DNA of 64,000 bases, from the NCBI GenBank assembly GCA_017550655.1, contig JAFZOK010000017.1:225030-289029 (forward strand), given 5' to 3'. The DNA comes from Bacteroidales bacterium. GTDB lineage: Bacteria > Bacteroidota > Bacteroidia > Bacteroidales > UBA932. The notes under the pieces were generated by a model. It was not told where the DNA came from. It searched no databases and was given only the letters and a program-made list of their open reading frames with translations. The position numbers were made by a program, and so were the translations under genes. Below are positions 1 through 9,860 of this stretch, piece after piece (position 1 is the first letter of the stretch; every line of letters begins with the position of its first letter).

Positions 1-2454
1 AACAGCGAGGCGCAGGACGTTTATCTGGCCGGCATCAAGCTGAATGACGCTATTACCGGCTATTCCCCGTTCTCACTGTGGAGCGGACTTAACGAGGCTA
101 CCAGAACAAAGTTCACCGTAAACGGAAACGAGATTTCAGATTACGGGTTCGGAGGCTATAACGGCCTGACCAACATTCCTGCAAACGCATCCAACGTGCG
201 CAAGGGATGGAGGGGAAGCGTTATGACCAACAGCAGCCTCTATCGTCTGAGACTCATGCTCACCTACGCCTCCGGAGTTCTGGACAACGGATGGAGCTAT
301 GCCTTCAGCGTCTCCGCGAGACTTGGCGGAAATGACTGGGTTAACGGTGTTTACTACCGCTCATTCGGCTATTATCTATCCATAGAGAAGAAAATGGGAA
401 AGGCTTCCAGACTGGGCTTGACCTTCCTCGGAACCCCAGGCCAGAGAGGAGCGCAGCAGGCTTCCACACAAGAGGTTTACGATCTTATGGGAGACAATAT
501 GTACAACTCCAACTGGGGCTACCAGAACGGCAAGATCCGCAACGCCAGAGAGAGAAGGACTCACGAGCCTATCGCCATTCTGAAGTATGACTTCACTCCT
601 TCAGACAAATTCAAGGCATCGCTGACCACTCTCTACAGGTTTGGCAAAAACGGCTACACTGCCCTTGACTGGTATGACGCTGCAGACCCGAGGCCAGACT
701 ACTACCGCAATCTCCCTTCATATTTCTGGATGGAGAATCCGGACTATAACCGCAACAATATGCAGAAGTATCTCTGGGCAAAGGACAGCTGGGAGCAGGA
801 CATCAGCAGCATAACCCACATTAATTGGGACAGGATCGTCAATGTAAACTTGAACAATACAACAGCCGAAGGCCGCCGTTCCAAGTATGTAATCGAGGAA
901 AGGAGAGTTGACCAGAAAGACCTGAATGTGGGAGGAAACTTCAAGTGGAGAGCATTAAAGTGGTGGACTATCACCGCTGGAGCAAGCTACAAGTGGAACA
1001 ACACCCACAACTACAAGCAGGTAGCCGATCTCCTGGGTGGCGATTACTATGTAAACCTCGACAACTTCGCCGAGAGAGACTACGCCACCAACGACGCCAA
1101 GATCCAGAACGACCTCAACTACTTCTTCAAGCACGGCCAGGCACAGATCCTTCACAAGGGAGACAAGTACGGCTATAACTACGATGCCAACATCCGCAAC
1201 CTTACCGGCTGGATGAACTGGAACTTCAATTATGCCGGCTTCCAGACCAATCTGGCAGCAAAGATCGAGAAGACCCGGTTCTGGAGAGACGGTCTGTACC
1301 GCAAAGGCCTGTTTGCAGGACTGAACGAGGACGGTTCAGAGATAATCTACAACGGCGAGACCCTCACCAGCTATGACGAGGACGGAAAAGTCATTTCCTC
1401 CTACGGAAACAGCGACAAGAGCGATTTCACCACCTGGGCGGCAAAGGGTATCATAAGCTACAATTTTGCAGGCGGACACAGATTCGCAATAAGCGGAGGT
1501 TATTTCACCGATGCTCCTAAGTTCAACAAGGCCTTCATATCACCGAGGACAAGAAACACCCTGATTCCTCATCTTGACAAGACCAAGATAGTTTCGGCAG
1601 AGGCTTCCTACACCCTGATTAACAGTTTGATAAACTTCAGGGTCAGCGGATTCTTCGCGACCATCAAGGACCAGACGGATGTTATGAGCCTCTACGACGA
1701 CAGCCAGAACTCCTTCACCAACTTTGCTATGAGCGGAATTGACGAAAGGCATATGGGTGTTGAGATGGGCTTCAAGATGCCTACCTTCATTACAGGACTG
1801 AGCATTGTGGGAGCGGCCACCTATGGAGAGTATATCTATACATCCAACCCTAGGATGACGCAGACCTACGACAACACTACCGAAGTCATTTACAAAGATG
1901 TTCTTATTCCTTACTGGATGAGCCACCCTACTTTCCAAAAGGACGCAGACGGCAACTATGTAAGGGACGCCTCCGGCAGATATGTCGTTGAGAAGTACAA
2001 GCAGCACTATGTTCCTTCCACTCCTCAGCTGGCCGCTAGTCTCGGACTGTCCTACTTCCGCAACTACTGGTTCATTGACGCTAACGTTAACTACTTCGAC
2101 AAGTCCTACCTCAGCATGAACCCTCTCTACAGAACGGATATGGCAACAGCCGGACCGGACAAGGTCATCACTCCTCAGGAAGTGGAATACATGACCAGCC
2201 AGGAGAAGTTCAAGAGGGCCTGGATAGTTAACCTCAGCATCGGAAAGAGCTGGTACATAAGGAGAAAGTATCAGATCGGCTTCAGCTGCAACATCAACAA
2301 CGTCCTCAATAACAAGGATGTCAAGATTGGAGGTTTCGAGCAGAGCCGTATGGTGGACAACACCACCAGCAAGGAGCGTTATTACAAGTTCGACCCTAAG
2401 TATTTCTACATGCAGGGCCTGAACTATATGTTCAATCTCTACTTCAGATTCTAA
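1..2454 (+). CDS. TonB-dependent receptor, C-terminal part (5' end outside window)
   Basis: The reading frame is open from base 1 to a TAA at 2452-2454, so this is the 3' part of a longer gene; the first in-frame ATG at 196 is internal. What is visible is an outer-membrane beta-barrel: alternating aromatic-rich strands, long polar loops and a C-terminus ending in Phe-Arg-Phe after a tyrosine-rich last strand, as is usual for TonB-dependent receptors of Bacteroidota. The plug and any N-terminal carboxypeptidase-like domain lie upstream of the window. Six bases separate it from a DUF5689 lipoprotein, so the two are probably co-transcribed and the lipoprotein may act with the receptor at the cell surface. 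The substrate cannot be told from this fragment. Confidence 0.88.
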   Translation, partial: NSEAQDVYLAGIKLNDAITGYSPFSLWSGLNEATRTKFTVNGNEISDYGFGGYNGLTNIPANASNVRKGWRGSVMTNSSLYRLRLMLTYASGVLDNGWSYAFSVSARLGGNDWVNGVYYRSFGYYLSIEKKMGKASRLGLTFLGTPGQRGAQQASTQEVYDLMGDNMYNSNWGYQNGKIRNARERRTHEPIAILKYDFTPSDKFKASLTTLYRFGKNGYTALDWYDAADPRPDYYRNLPSYFWMENPDYNRNNMQKYLWAKDSWEQDISSITHINWDRIVNVNLNNTTAEGRRSKYVIEERRVDQKDLNVGGNFKWRALKWWTITAGASYKWNNTHNYKQVADLLGGDYYVNLDNFAERDYATNDAKIQNDLNYFFKHGQAQILHKGDKYGYNYDANIRNLTGWMNWNFNYAGFQTNLAAKIEKTRFWRDGLYRKGLFAGLNEDGSEIIYNGETLTSYDEDGKVISSYGNSDKSDFTTWAAKGIISYNFAGGHRFAISGGYFTDAPKFNKAFISPRTRNTLIPHLDKTKIVSAEASYTLINSLINFRVSGFFATIKDQTDVMSLYDDSQNSFTNFAMSGIDERHMGVEMGFKMPTFITGLSIVGAATYGEYIYTSNPRMTQTYDNTTEVIYKDVLIPYWMSHPTFQKDADGNYVRDASGRYVVEKYKQHYVPSTPQLAASLGLSYFRNYWFIDANVNYFDKSYLSMNPLYRTDMATAGPDKVITPQEVEYMTSQEKFKRAWIVNLSIGKSWYIRRKYQIGFSCNINNVLNNKDVKIGGFEQSRMVDNTTSKERYYKFDPKYFYMQGLNYMFNLYFRF

Positions 2455-2460
2455 AACACT

Positions 2461-3471
2461 ATGGCTATGAAAAAGATACTGAATATTGCATATGTGATGG
2501 CAGTTGCCGCATTCCTTGCCGCCGGTTGCGACGAATGGGATCCGGTTGTGAACTTCGGTTATGATGATCCTCTCACCGACCAGGTGACAGGAATGACCGC
2601 CAACACCACTATAGCCGCCGTAAAGGCTCTCTACGTGGACAAACCGGTTCACATAGAGAAGGATCTGATTATCGCCGGCCAGGTAACGTCTTCTGACCAG
2701 AGTGGAAACATCTACCGCTCGATGTATATCCAGGACGCTACCGGAGCGCTTGAGATAAAGATTGGAAAGAGTTCTCTCTACAACGACTACCGCCCTGGCC
2801 AGTGGATATATGTCAAACTGGACGGACTTACCATCGGTGCCTACGAAGGCATGCTCCAGATCGGACTCGACGATCCTACCGGAGAATACGAGACCGCTTA
2901 CATAGATGTCCAGAGGATTATAGACCTGCACGTTTTCAAGGGCAAGATTGACACTCCTGTGCAGCCTGTAGAGCTCACCGAGAGCGAACTTACCTTCAAG
3001 CCGAATATGGAGAAACTTGTAACCTTGAAAGGCCTCAAATACGGCAACGAGGCGTTTGCCCTGCTCTACCCTAACCCTAACGGAGACAAGTCAAGTACCT
3101 CTAACCGTGTATTCCTCAGCGACAAGACCTGGGGCATAACCACCTGGGCCATGAGCAAGAACAAGATGCAGGCCTACCTTGATTCCGGAATCTGGGACGA
3201 GGCCAAGACTGCAGACGGCGGCAAGACAGTCGCCCAGCTCAGGGCCGAGGGAGCCATCGAGGCCAGCGCCAACTATGTCAGCCAGTACTTCAAGATGGGA
3301 AGCACCGAAATCCAGATCAGGACCAGCGGCTACGCCAAGTTCGCAGACCTTGAACTGGACGAGGGCATCCTAAACGGTACCAAGCAGATCGACATTACCG
3401 GCATCCTGACAAATTATCGCGGAGCCCCTCAGTTCACACTTATAGATATGGAGGGCGTAAAAGTTTATTAA
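2461..3471 (+). CDS. DUF5689 domain lipoprotein
   Basis: A 336-residue protein with a lipoprotein signal: basic start, hydrophobic stretch and a lipobox ending in Ala-Ala-Gly-Cys (Cys23). Residues about 55-130 resemble the OB-fold-like DUF5689 domain: an alternating strand pattern around a segment reading IAGQVTSSDQSGNIYRSMYI, followed by a hydrophobic KLDGL strand. DUF5689 proteins commonly sit directly behind TonB-dependent receptors in Bacteroidales, as here, and are expected on the outer membrane; their ligands are unknown. An ATG at 2467 is an alternative start. The C-terminal half repeats an OB-like pattern and ends on a hydrophobic strand. The family assignment is from recognition of the sequence pattern, not from a search. 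Confidence 0.78.
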   Translation: MAMKKILNIAYVMAVAAFLAAGCDEWDPVVNFGYDDPLTDQVTGMTANTTIAAVKALYVDKPVHIEKDLIIAGQVTSSDQSGNIYRSMYIQDATGALEIKIGKSSLYNDYRPGQWIYVKLDGLTIGAYEGMLQIGLDDPTGEYETAYIDVQRIIDLHVFKGKIDTPVQPVELTESELTFKPNMEKLVTLKGLKYGNEAFALLYPNPNGDKSSTSNRVFLSDKTWGITTWAMSKNKMQAYLDSGIWDEAKTADGGKTVAQLRAEGAIEASANYVSQYFKMGSTEIQIRTSGYAKFADLELDEGILNGTKQIDITGILTNYRGAPQFTLIDMEGVKVY

Positions 3472-3485
3472 GCAACGCAGTAACA

Positions 3486-5504
3486 ATGAAAAAAATTACG
3501 GTTTTATTTGCGATACTTATGATGGTTGCAGCGTGCAAAGACAAGAATCCTTTCCTTGCGGACTGGAATACTCCTTACGGAATTCCTCCGTTTGACCAGA
3601 TCAAGACAGAAAACTATATCCCTGCCATAAAGGAAGGTATAGAGCAGAACAAGAAGGAAATCGAGGCCATCATTAACAATCCCGAAGCTCCTAACTTTGC
3701 CAACACCGTTGCGGCATACGAGCTTTCCGGACAGCTTCTTGCAAAGGTCAGCGGTGTGCTTTTCAACCTCGCGGAGACAGATTCTGATTCTACCATCAGC
3801 AAGATTGAAGACGAGGCCAATAAGCTTCTTACCGCCCACAGCGACGAAATCTTCATGAACCGCAAGCTCTTCGAGAGAGTAAAGGCCGTTTATGAAGCTG
3901 ACCAGAGCCGTCTGGACCGCGAGCAGCAGATGACACTGAAAAAACTCTACCAGGCCTTTACACGTAACGGCGTGGACCTTGCAGACGAGGCACAGGAGAA
4001 GCTGAAGGAAATCAACCAGGCTCTCAGCGATGCCCAGCACAAGTTCGGCGACAACCTGCTTGCCCAGAACAACGCCTTCAAGGAGAAGTTCGGCATTCCT
4101 GTTTCCGCCTATCCTGACGAGATGGCAAGCTGCCCTGACAGGGAAAGACGCCAGGCAATGTTCGAGGCCTATTCCAACCGTTCCAACCACGGCGACGAGT
4201 TTGACAACAAGGCTCTCTGCCTCCAGATTCTAAAGCTCAAGGCCCAGAAAGCCAAGCTCCTTGGATTCGAGACCTTTGCTGCCTACCAGCTGGATAACAA
4301 GATGGCTCACGATCCTCAGACCGTGGATGCCTTCCTGGATGAGATTCAGGTGGCCGCAAACGCCAAGAGCAAGGAAGAGGTAGCGGATATGCAGAAGGTT
4401 ATGGACCGCGACATCGCCGCCGGCTTGCTCCCTAAGGGAAGCAAGATCGAGCCTTGGGACTGGTTCTACTATGCAGAGAAGGTAAGGAAGGAAAAGTATG
4501 ACCTTGACGAGGAGCAGACCAAGCCTTACTTCAAGATGGAGAATGTGCGTAACGGCATATTCTACGCCGCCAACCTTCTTTACGGTATCAACGTTGAACC
4601 ACTGGATAATGCTCCTAAGTACAACCCTGAAGTTGACGTTTTCAAGGTAACGGATTCTGACGGCTCTCTCCTGGGAATATTCATGACTGATTACTTCCCG
4701 AGGAGCACCAAGAGAGGCGGTGCCTGGATGAACAACTTCAGAGACCAGTATGTGGACAAGGACGGAAATGAAGTCCGCCCTATCATAGTAAACGTGGGCA
4801 ACTTCAACGCCCCTACCGATTCTCTTCCGGGACTTCTTACCATTGACCAGGTGGAGACCATGTTCCACGAATTCGGACACGCCCTCCACGGCCTCCTGAC
4901 CAAGTGCCACTATCCTTCCGTCAGCGGAACCAGCGTGGCAAGGGACTTTGTGGAGACCTTCTCCCAGTTCAACGAGAACTGGGCGTTCCAGCCTGAGATC
5001 CTGGCCCAGTACGCCAAGCATTACAAGACAGGAGAGGTTATTCCGGATTCTCTGGTTAACAAGATTCTCTCTGCCCGCCAGTTCAACCAGGGATTCATGA
5101 CCGCGGAACTCTGCGCCGCATCCATCCTGGACATGAAGTGGCACGAACTCAGCGAGGAACAGCTGGACGGCATTGACATCAAGGCGTTTGAAGACAAGGT
5201 CTGCAAGGATATGGGGCTTATCAAGGAAATCATTCCTAGATACCGCACCACCTACTTCAACCATATCTTCAACTCCGGCTACAGCGCTGGCTACTACAGT
5301 TATCTGTGGAGCGAGGTTCTGGATAAGGACGCCTTCGACTACTTCAAGCAGCAGGGCATCTACAACAAGGACGTTGCTACCAGATTCCGCAAGACCTTCC
5401 TCGAGAAGGGCGGATCAGAAGAACCGATGGTTCTGTACGAGATGTTCAAGGGAAGCCAGCCGGACCCTAAGGCAATGCTCAGGGCCAGAGGCCTTATAAA
5501 GTAA
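3486..5504 (+). CDS. M3 family metallopeptidase, lipoprotein (Dcp-like)
   Basis: A 672-residue zinc metallopeptidase of the M3 (thimet/oligopeptidase) family. The zinc site HEFGH is at residues 461-465 and the third ligand Glu490 lies 25 residues after the second His, the normal M3 spacing. Length and domain order match peptidyl-dipeptidase Dcp. The N-terminus is a short signal ending in a Val-Ala-Ala-Cys lipobox (Cys17), so the enzyme is probably anchored to a membrane in the envelope, where it would trim oligopeptides. It starts 14 bases after the DUF5689 gene and is likely in the same operon. Its stop codon abuts the stop of the convergent receptor gene on the other strand with no spacer and no terminator visible. 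Confidence 0.93.
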   Translation: MKKITVLFAILMMVAACKDKNPFLADWNTPYGIPPFDQIKTENYIPAIKEGIEQNKKEIEAIINNPEAPNFANTVAAYELSGQLLAKVSGVLFNLAETDSDSTISKIEDEANKLLTAHSDEIFMNRKLFERVKAVYEADQSRLDREQQMTLKKLYQAFTRNGVDLADEAQEKLKEINQALSDAQHKFGDNLLAQNNAFKEKFGIPVSAYPDEMASCPDRERRQAMFEAYSNRSNHGDEFDNKALCLQILKLKAQKAKLLGFETFAAYQLDNKMAHDPQTVDAFLDEIQVAANAKSKEEVADMQKVMDRDIAAGLLPKGSKIEPWDWFYYAEKVRKEKYDLDEEQTKPYFKMENVRNGIFYAANLLYGINVEPLDNAPKYNPEVDVFKVTDSDGSLLGIFMTDYFPRSTKRGGAWMNNFRDQYVDKDGNEVRPIIVNVGNFNAPTDSLPGLLTIDQVETMFHEFGHALHGLLTKCHYPSVSGTSVARDFVETFSQFNENWAFQPEILAQYAKHYKTGEVIPDSLVNKILSARQFNQGFMTAELCAASILDMKWHELSEEQLDGIDIKAFEDKVCKDMGLIKEIIPRYRTTYFNHIFNSGYSAGYYSYLWSEVLDKDAFDYFKQQGIYNKDVATRFRKTFLEKGGSEEPMVLYEMFKGSQPDPKAMLRARGLIK

Positions 5505-7832
5505 CTAGAACTTAATCCTCAGGTCGATTCCGGCCTGGGACGGGCGGCCGCGCTGCATGAATCCGGCGCTTGTGCTGTCGAAATAGAACAGTGCATAATC
5601 CTTATCCAGGATATTGCTGCACCAAAGGGAAACCTCTAGAGACGCATAGCCGCTTCTGGAGGATTTCTTTTTGCCCAGTGAATAGGTAATCCTTCCACCC
5701 AGAAGGCCGTAGAAATCCTGGCTCACGTCGTTTGCCTCGGTGAAGTAAACCTTGCCCGCTCCGGTATAATCCACGCCAAAGGATAGCCTGCCATTCAGTC
5801 CCAGATCAAAGCCGTAGGAAGCGGCAAGATGAAGCGTATGCTTCGGGGCAAAAGGCACATACTTGTCCTTGTAATCCCTGTCTTCCAGCACTCTCTTTCC
5901 CTCCTTCGTTACCATAACCTGCGTAAGGTTACGGGTGAATCTTGCATCTGTATATCCGTAGCCGGCCACAAAGTCAAGTCCATATAAAGGATTCCAGATC
6001 ATAGAAACCTCTCCTCCCAGACTACGGCTCTTTCCGGCATTGGAAGTGTAGCGGCCCAGTCCGCTTTCCACAAACCTGGATACCTGCTGGTTCTTAACCT
6101 TCATGTAGAAAAGGCTCATATCCATAGATAGTCTGGAGTCTGAAGAAGTGAAATGCCCTCCTATCTCGTGGTTCCAGCAGTACTCGGGCTTATATCGCAG
6201 AGCCTCGTTTATGGTCTCGTCATTCTCAAGAGTTCCCACGTTCTTCTGCAGGTCTGTCTGCATATAATCGCTGAGCATCTGTATGTTGAATCCTCCTCCT
6301 CGATAGCCTTTTGCAGCCATTATGTAGATGTTGTTCCTGGAGTTGAAGTCGTACTTGAGGGCCACTCTCGGCAGCACCGGTATTGCCTCCTGATACTGCT
6401 TTCCCAGATATTCCACCTTGTAGGTTCCTTCAGACGTCTTTCCCATCATCGTCATAACATAGTTCATCGCACAACTTGTGGCATAGTCTATCTTCACCTT
6501 CTCGTAGTCAAACCTGACGGCCAGGGTTGCGGACAGCCCCTTTGCTCCAAATATATCGTTGAACACGCTCTGATGGAAGATTGCCCCTCCGTATGATGGC
6601 AAATGGAAAAGCCCCGGAACATTCATATATTCGTCCGTAAGCTTCACTTTAACAGGAGAATGCGCCATTGCGGCATCCATAGTTGCCTGTAGGGAAGAAA
6701 CAAAGTCGCTTCCAAATGTAAGAGGCGTATTGTTGCGGTTCCACTGGTAAAAACCGCTAACTCCCGTTGAATAATCCATTCCGCCCCAGAACTCGTTCCA
6801 CTTGCCCTTCAGGACCACTTCCTGGCTTACGGTATTCTGCAGCTGGTTCTGGTTCATGGTAAACCTGTCCGCCGGAGAATAGTCCGTGTCCATCGTCATC
6901 CTGTCTTTCAGATATTGCCAGGCGGTTGTAGAAACAACCTCCAGTCCAGAAGCGGAGGCATATTTGGTTATCAGTCCCGCATTCAGCATATTGCGCCTGT
7001 AGCTGCTCTTGAAGTTATATGACGGCAGGGAAAACTCCCCAACCTCCTTGTCATAGGCCCCGTATGGATAGCCACCATCATCGTTATACTCGTAACTCAC
7101 GTTCAAGTCCAGAGATAATCCGGAAACAGGCTTCCAGATGCCATGCATCCTTCCTCCGGCACTGGATCCCTTGTCTATCTTCTTGCCCGTAAACTCATTC
7201 CTGTAAAAGCCCCCGCTATAATCGTAGAATCCTCCTGCGGAAAAGGCAAACTTTGAACTTATCCTGTGATAATGCGTAAGATACGCTCTATAACCATTCT
7301 TGGTTGCGGCACTCAGCATCAGGTCCGTTCCGCTATAGTCAAACGGGCTCTTGGTCCTGACGTTTATCAGTCCGCCCATCGTATTCCTCCCATACAAGGT
7401 TCCCTGAGGTCCCCTGAGCACCTCTACCCTCTCGATATCGGAATAGTCAAAGTCAAAGCCAGACTTGTCGAAGTACGGAATCCCGTCCACATAGATTCCC
7501 ACTGCCGGAGAATTAATCCTGGAGCCTATTCCCCTCACATAAATTGATGAAGTGTATTTTGTCCCGTAATCAGGAATGTAGAGATTCGGCACCAGACCTG
7601 TGAGGCTCTTCATAGAGAATACCCTGTTCTCTTCCATTGCCTTCCTCTGCACAATCGATGAGGAAACCGGCTGATCCCGAAGCACCCTGTTCTCCTTTGG
7701 AGAATCCACAACCCACAGGCTCTCAATTGAATATTCAGCGATGGTATCTTTCTGGCCCCATGCCAATCCGCAATTCAAAAGGGCGATAGACAGCATTCCT
7801 GTCCTTATCCCGATGGAAATACTCTTTTTCAT
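5505..7832 (-). CDS. TonB-dependent receptor
   Basis: An outer-membrane TonB-dependent transporter of 775 residues counted from the ATG at 7832, which begins a good signal peptide (basic start, hydrophobic core, cleavage after a Trp-Gly-Gln); the frame extends upstream but that part has no signal peptide. After a short mature N-terminus there is a plug domain with conserved VRGIGSR and RGPQGTLYGRNTMGG motifs, then a barrel rich in aromatic residues, ending in Arg-Ile-Lys-Phe. There is no N-terminal carboxypeptidase-like domain and no SusD partner, so it resembles stand-alone siderophore or cofactor receptors rather than SusC. The substrate is unknown. It lies next to DUF4491 and a RiPP-like locus but is separated from them by a gene on the other strand. 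Confidence 0.93.
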   Translation of the reverse strand: MKKSISIGIRTGMLSIALLNCGLAWGQKDTIAEYSIESLWVVDSPKENRVLRDQPVSSSIVQRKAMEENRVFSMKSLTGLVPNLYIPDYGTKYTSSIYVRGIGSRINSPAVGIYVDGIPYFDKSGFDFDYSDIERVEVLRGPQGTLYGRNTMGGLINVRTKSPFDYSGTDLMLSAATKNGYRAYLTHYHRISSKFAFSAGGFYDYSGGFYRNEFTGKKIDKGSSAGGRMHGIWKPVSGLSLDLNVSYEYNDDGGYPYGAYDKEVGEFSLPSYNFKSSYRRNMLNAGLITKYASASGLEVVSTTAWQYLKDRMTMDTDYSPADRFTMNQNQLQNTVSQEVVLKGKWNEFWGGMDYSTGVSGFYQWNRNNTPLTFGSDFVSSLQATMDAAMAHSPVKVKLTDEYMNVPGLFHLPSYGGAIFHQSVFNDIFGAKGLSATLAVRFDYEKVKIDYATSCAMNYVMTMMGKTSEGTYKVEYLGKQYQEAIPVLPRVALKYDFNSRNNIYIMAAKGYRGGGFNIQMLSDYMQTDLQKNVGTLENDETINEALRYKPEYCWNHEIGGHFTSSDSRLSMDMSLFYMKVKNQQVSRFVESGLGRYTSNAGKSRSLGGEVSMIWNPLYGLDFVAGYGYTDARFTRNLTQVMVTKEGKRVLEDRDYKDKYVPFAPKHTLHLAASYGFDLGLNGRLSFGVDYTGAGKVYFTEANDVSQDFYGLLGGRITYSLGKKKSSRSGYASLEVSLWCSNILDKDYALFYFDSTSAGFMQRGRPSQAGIDLRIKF

Positions 7833-7851
7833 AGGGCGCAAATGTATCAAA

Positions 7852-7880
7852 TATCTTTGAAAAACTGAGTATCTTTGAAA
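7852..7880 (+). promoter_or_regulatory. Tandem -7-like boxes upstream of the DUF4491 gene
   Basis: The motif TATCTTTGAAA occurs twice, at 7852-7862 and 7870-7880, 18 bases apart. Each copy contains a perfect TAnnTTTG -7 box of the Bacteroidota housekeeping promoter. The second lies about 20 bases before the ATG at 7900. No convincing TTTG -33 element is seen at the normal distance from either. Confidence 0.5.
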
Positions 7881-7899
7881 CTGTATAAAGACTCGAACA

Positions 7900-8199
7900 A
7901 TGAACTGGTACGGAATACTTATAGGAGCCATCTCCTTCCTGATTATCGGCATATTTCATCCATTTGTAATCAAGGGAGAGTATTACTTTGGAGTCAAGAT
8001 CTGGTGGGCTTTCCTCATTGCCGGCATTGGTTTCGGCGTCTGGGCTTGCCTTACCCCAAGCCTTTTCTGGAGCGCCATACTGGGCGTAACATCCTTTTCC
8101 AGTTTCTGGGGCATTTTGGAAGTTTTTCATCAGAGAGAAAGAGTCCGCAAGGGCTGGTTCCCAGCAAACCCTAACCACAAAAAAAATAAAGATAATTAA
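7900..8199 (+). CDS. DUF4491 family membrane protein
   Basis: A 99-residue integral membrane protein with three predicted hydrophobic helices (about residues 5-25, 34-52 and 56-74). It matches the pattern of DUF4491 proteins known from Bacteroidales: an N-terminal MNWYGILIGA, then IGIFHPFVIKGEYYFG and a C-terminal EVFHQRERVRKGWFPANP before a short basic tail. The family has no known function. It is a monocistronic gene, convergent with the PqqD-like gene (5 bases between the stops) and divergent from the receptor at 5505-7832. Position between a receptor and a RiPP locus gives no firm functional hint. Confidence 0.85.
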   Translation: MNWYGILIGAISFLIIGIFHPFVIKGEYYFGVKIWWAFLIAGIGFGVWACLTPSLFWSAILGVTSFSSFWGILEVFHQRERVRKGWFPANPNHKKNKDN

Positions 8200-8204
8200 G
8201 AATA

Positions 8205-8462
8205 CTATACAAGGCCCTTACTAACGATGTCTTCCCAGAAGGAGTCGACGTCCCGTTTCACAAGTTCGTAAGGGGCACCGTATTCAGTTGCTATACGGTT
8301 TGTTACGGCCTCAGCATCCAGCCCTTCCGAAAACAGCCGCAACATATATGCTGCCGTCTCGTTCAGAGTGAAAACCTGCTCTACGGTTCCTTTTTCGGGA
8401 TCCTTTGCGGCTACAACATATTTCGCTCCCAAAGGAGCCATTTCAATGGAATACTTTAGCAT
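8205..8462 (-). CDS. PqqD-like RiPP recognition protein
   Basis: An 85-residue protein with the PqqD fold signature: an N-terminal strand pair ending in a VFTLNETAAYMLRLF segment, then an acidic helix with an EYG motif and a final amphipathic helix ending DIVSKGLV. PqqD-like proteins bind the leader of a ribosomally made peptide and deliver it to a radical SAM enzyme. It overlaps the 3' end of the radical SAM gene by 8 bases (stop of that gene at 8456, ATG here at 8462), which argues for translational coupling and a joint role. No odd features. The alternative, a stray PqqD-family protein unrelated to the precursor, is unlikely given the overlap. Confidence 0.85.
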   Translation of the reverse strand: MLKYSIEMAPLGAKYVVAAKDPEKGTVEQVFTLNETAAYMLRLFSEGLDAEAVTNRIATEYGAPYELVKRDVDSFWEDIVSKGLV

Positions 8463-9835
8463 GGCTTTGATTCATCTGTCGCTGAATCCTGGTCAGCGTT
8501 AATTTTCTTTGCATAGTAGACTGCACGCATCTCGGACCGAAGCCTATTCAGCGCATAGTTTCTTGATTCTGGATAACAACCAAAAAAACTATCGCATCTT
8601 ATAAGTCTGATGCAGTCCGGATATATCGGACAGTGTTCGCATTCCTCAATATCAGGATGGGTTTGCCTGTATGCGGCCAATTCTTCCTGGTCGAAAAGGC
8701 CGCCTTTATCCAGATGCCCTACGAAGTGATCCTCCATATAATGCTCACACTTTCCAAATTGTCCGGACGGTAAGATTGTCAGGGACATATGGTTGTCAGC
8801 CATGCAGCAGTTCGTCTTTATGTAACGTCTATACAAGGAATTCCGCCCCATACCCGCACCATCAAAGGTTTCTTGCAGCTGCTCCATCCTTACGAAGATA
8901 TCCTTCCGCTTTACAGGATCGTGCAACGCGTAATGCATATTGCTCCCGAATAACGGATGCACATAAACATAAAGACCCCGTTTCCCTGAGAATTCCTTTA
9001 CGAGAAGGCCGGAGAGGTCCAGCAGGTCATCAGAGTTATAGGTATCTATGTTGAGGCGGATATCCACGGTAATGTCAGCATCCAGCAGGAGATGAATATT
9101 TCCAATCACCCTTCTAAAAGCATTTACCCCCTTATGAATAAAAGCCTTGGTCTTGTTATAGACATCCTCTGTGCCGTCTAGAGTAATCTGAACGTTTCTT
9201 AACTTCCACATCTCCTTGGCCTTGCGGACAATTTCACTGTCGAAGAGGTATCCATTGGATACCATCGTCGAGCGGAAAGAGACCCCTCTTTCTTCAAGTC
9301 TGCAGCAGATAATGTCTATCGCTCCCATATTATAGAGAGGCTCGCCGCCGAACCAGGACAAGGACACTTCTTTGCCACCACAATGCTCAGCAATGAACTC
9401 GGCAGTCTTCTCCGCCACCGCAGAAGACATAGGTATCCGCTTTGCGCTTTTCTCAAAGCAATAGAAGCAACGCGCATTGCAGTCAGTTGTGGTGAAGATG
9501 GTATAGCCTGTGATATTTTTCACAGGAGGAAGCAACATCTTGGCGACATTCCTAACCTGCTGGCAGAGGGTCTTATCATCGTGGTCTTCCAGAACGTAGA
9601 ACCAGTTTTCCACGAGTTCGGACAAAGGGGCGCCTCCTAACCTGATGCTTTCCATCTCAGCATAAGAAAGCAGCACCATAGACTTTGTCATAGTGTTGAA
9701 AAGGAGCACCCCTTCGGGGATATGCTCTGTAATGCAGTATGTTAAAGGACGATATCGCTCCCAGGTATATTGAGAGTACGGCTGCTCCCCCAACAATTTG
9801 TCGAAAGGATCTATGATTGGGAATATCTCTCGCAT
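8456..9835 (-). CDS. Radical SAM/SPASM peptide maturase
   Basis: A 459-residue radical SAM enzyme counted from the ATG at 9835; the frame runs to 9904, but the extra residues overlap a terminator hairpin and look non-coding. The [4Fe-4S] motif CNARCFYC (CX3CX2C) is at residues 119-126, followed by the SAM-binding WFGGEP segment. The C-terminal third carries a SPASM/twitch-type set of cysteines (TNCCMADNH, GKCEHYMED, ECEHCPIYPDC and further Cys) that would bind auxiliary clusters, as in sactipeptide and ranthipeptide maturases. It lies between a Cys-rich small peptide gene and a PqqD-like gene on the same strand, so it probably cross-links or otherwise modifies that peptide. The exact chemistry cannot be read from the sequence. 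Confidence 0.9.
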   Translation of the reverse strand: MREIFPIIDPFDKLLGEQPYSQYTWERYRPLTYCITEHIPEGVLLFNTMTKSMVLLSYAEMESIRLGGAPLSELVENWFYVLEDHDDKTLCQQVRNVAKMLLPPVKNITGYTIFTTTDCNARCFYCFEKSAKRIPMSSAVAEKTAEFIAEHCGGKEVSLSWFGGEPLYNMGAIDIICCRLEERGVSFRSTMVSNGYLFDSEIVRKAKEMWKLRNVQITLDGTEDVYNKTKAFIHKGVNAFRRVIGNIHLLLDADITVDIRLNIDTYNSDDLLDLSGLLVKEFSGKRGLYVYVHPLFGSNMHYALHDPVKRKDIFVRMEQLQETFDGAGMGRNSLYRRYIKTNCCMADNHMSLTILPSGQFGKCEHYMEDHFVGHLDKGGLFDQEELAAYRQTHPDIEECEHCPIYPDCIRLIRCDSFFGCYPESRNYALNRLRSEMRAVYYAKKINADQDSATDESKPC

Positions 9836-9860
9836 AGGCAAATTGCTTATCAAAATAAAC

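Noticed and set aside
1540-2931. A minus-strand reading frame of 463 codons
   Set aside because: It lies opposite the receptor and the DUF5689 gene and crosses their border; its sequence has no protein-like domain pattern.
4230-5264. A minus-strand reading frame of 344 codons
   Set aside because: It is antisense to the M3 peptidase gene and has no recognisable domain.
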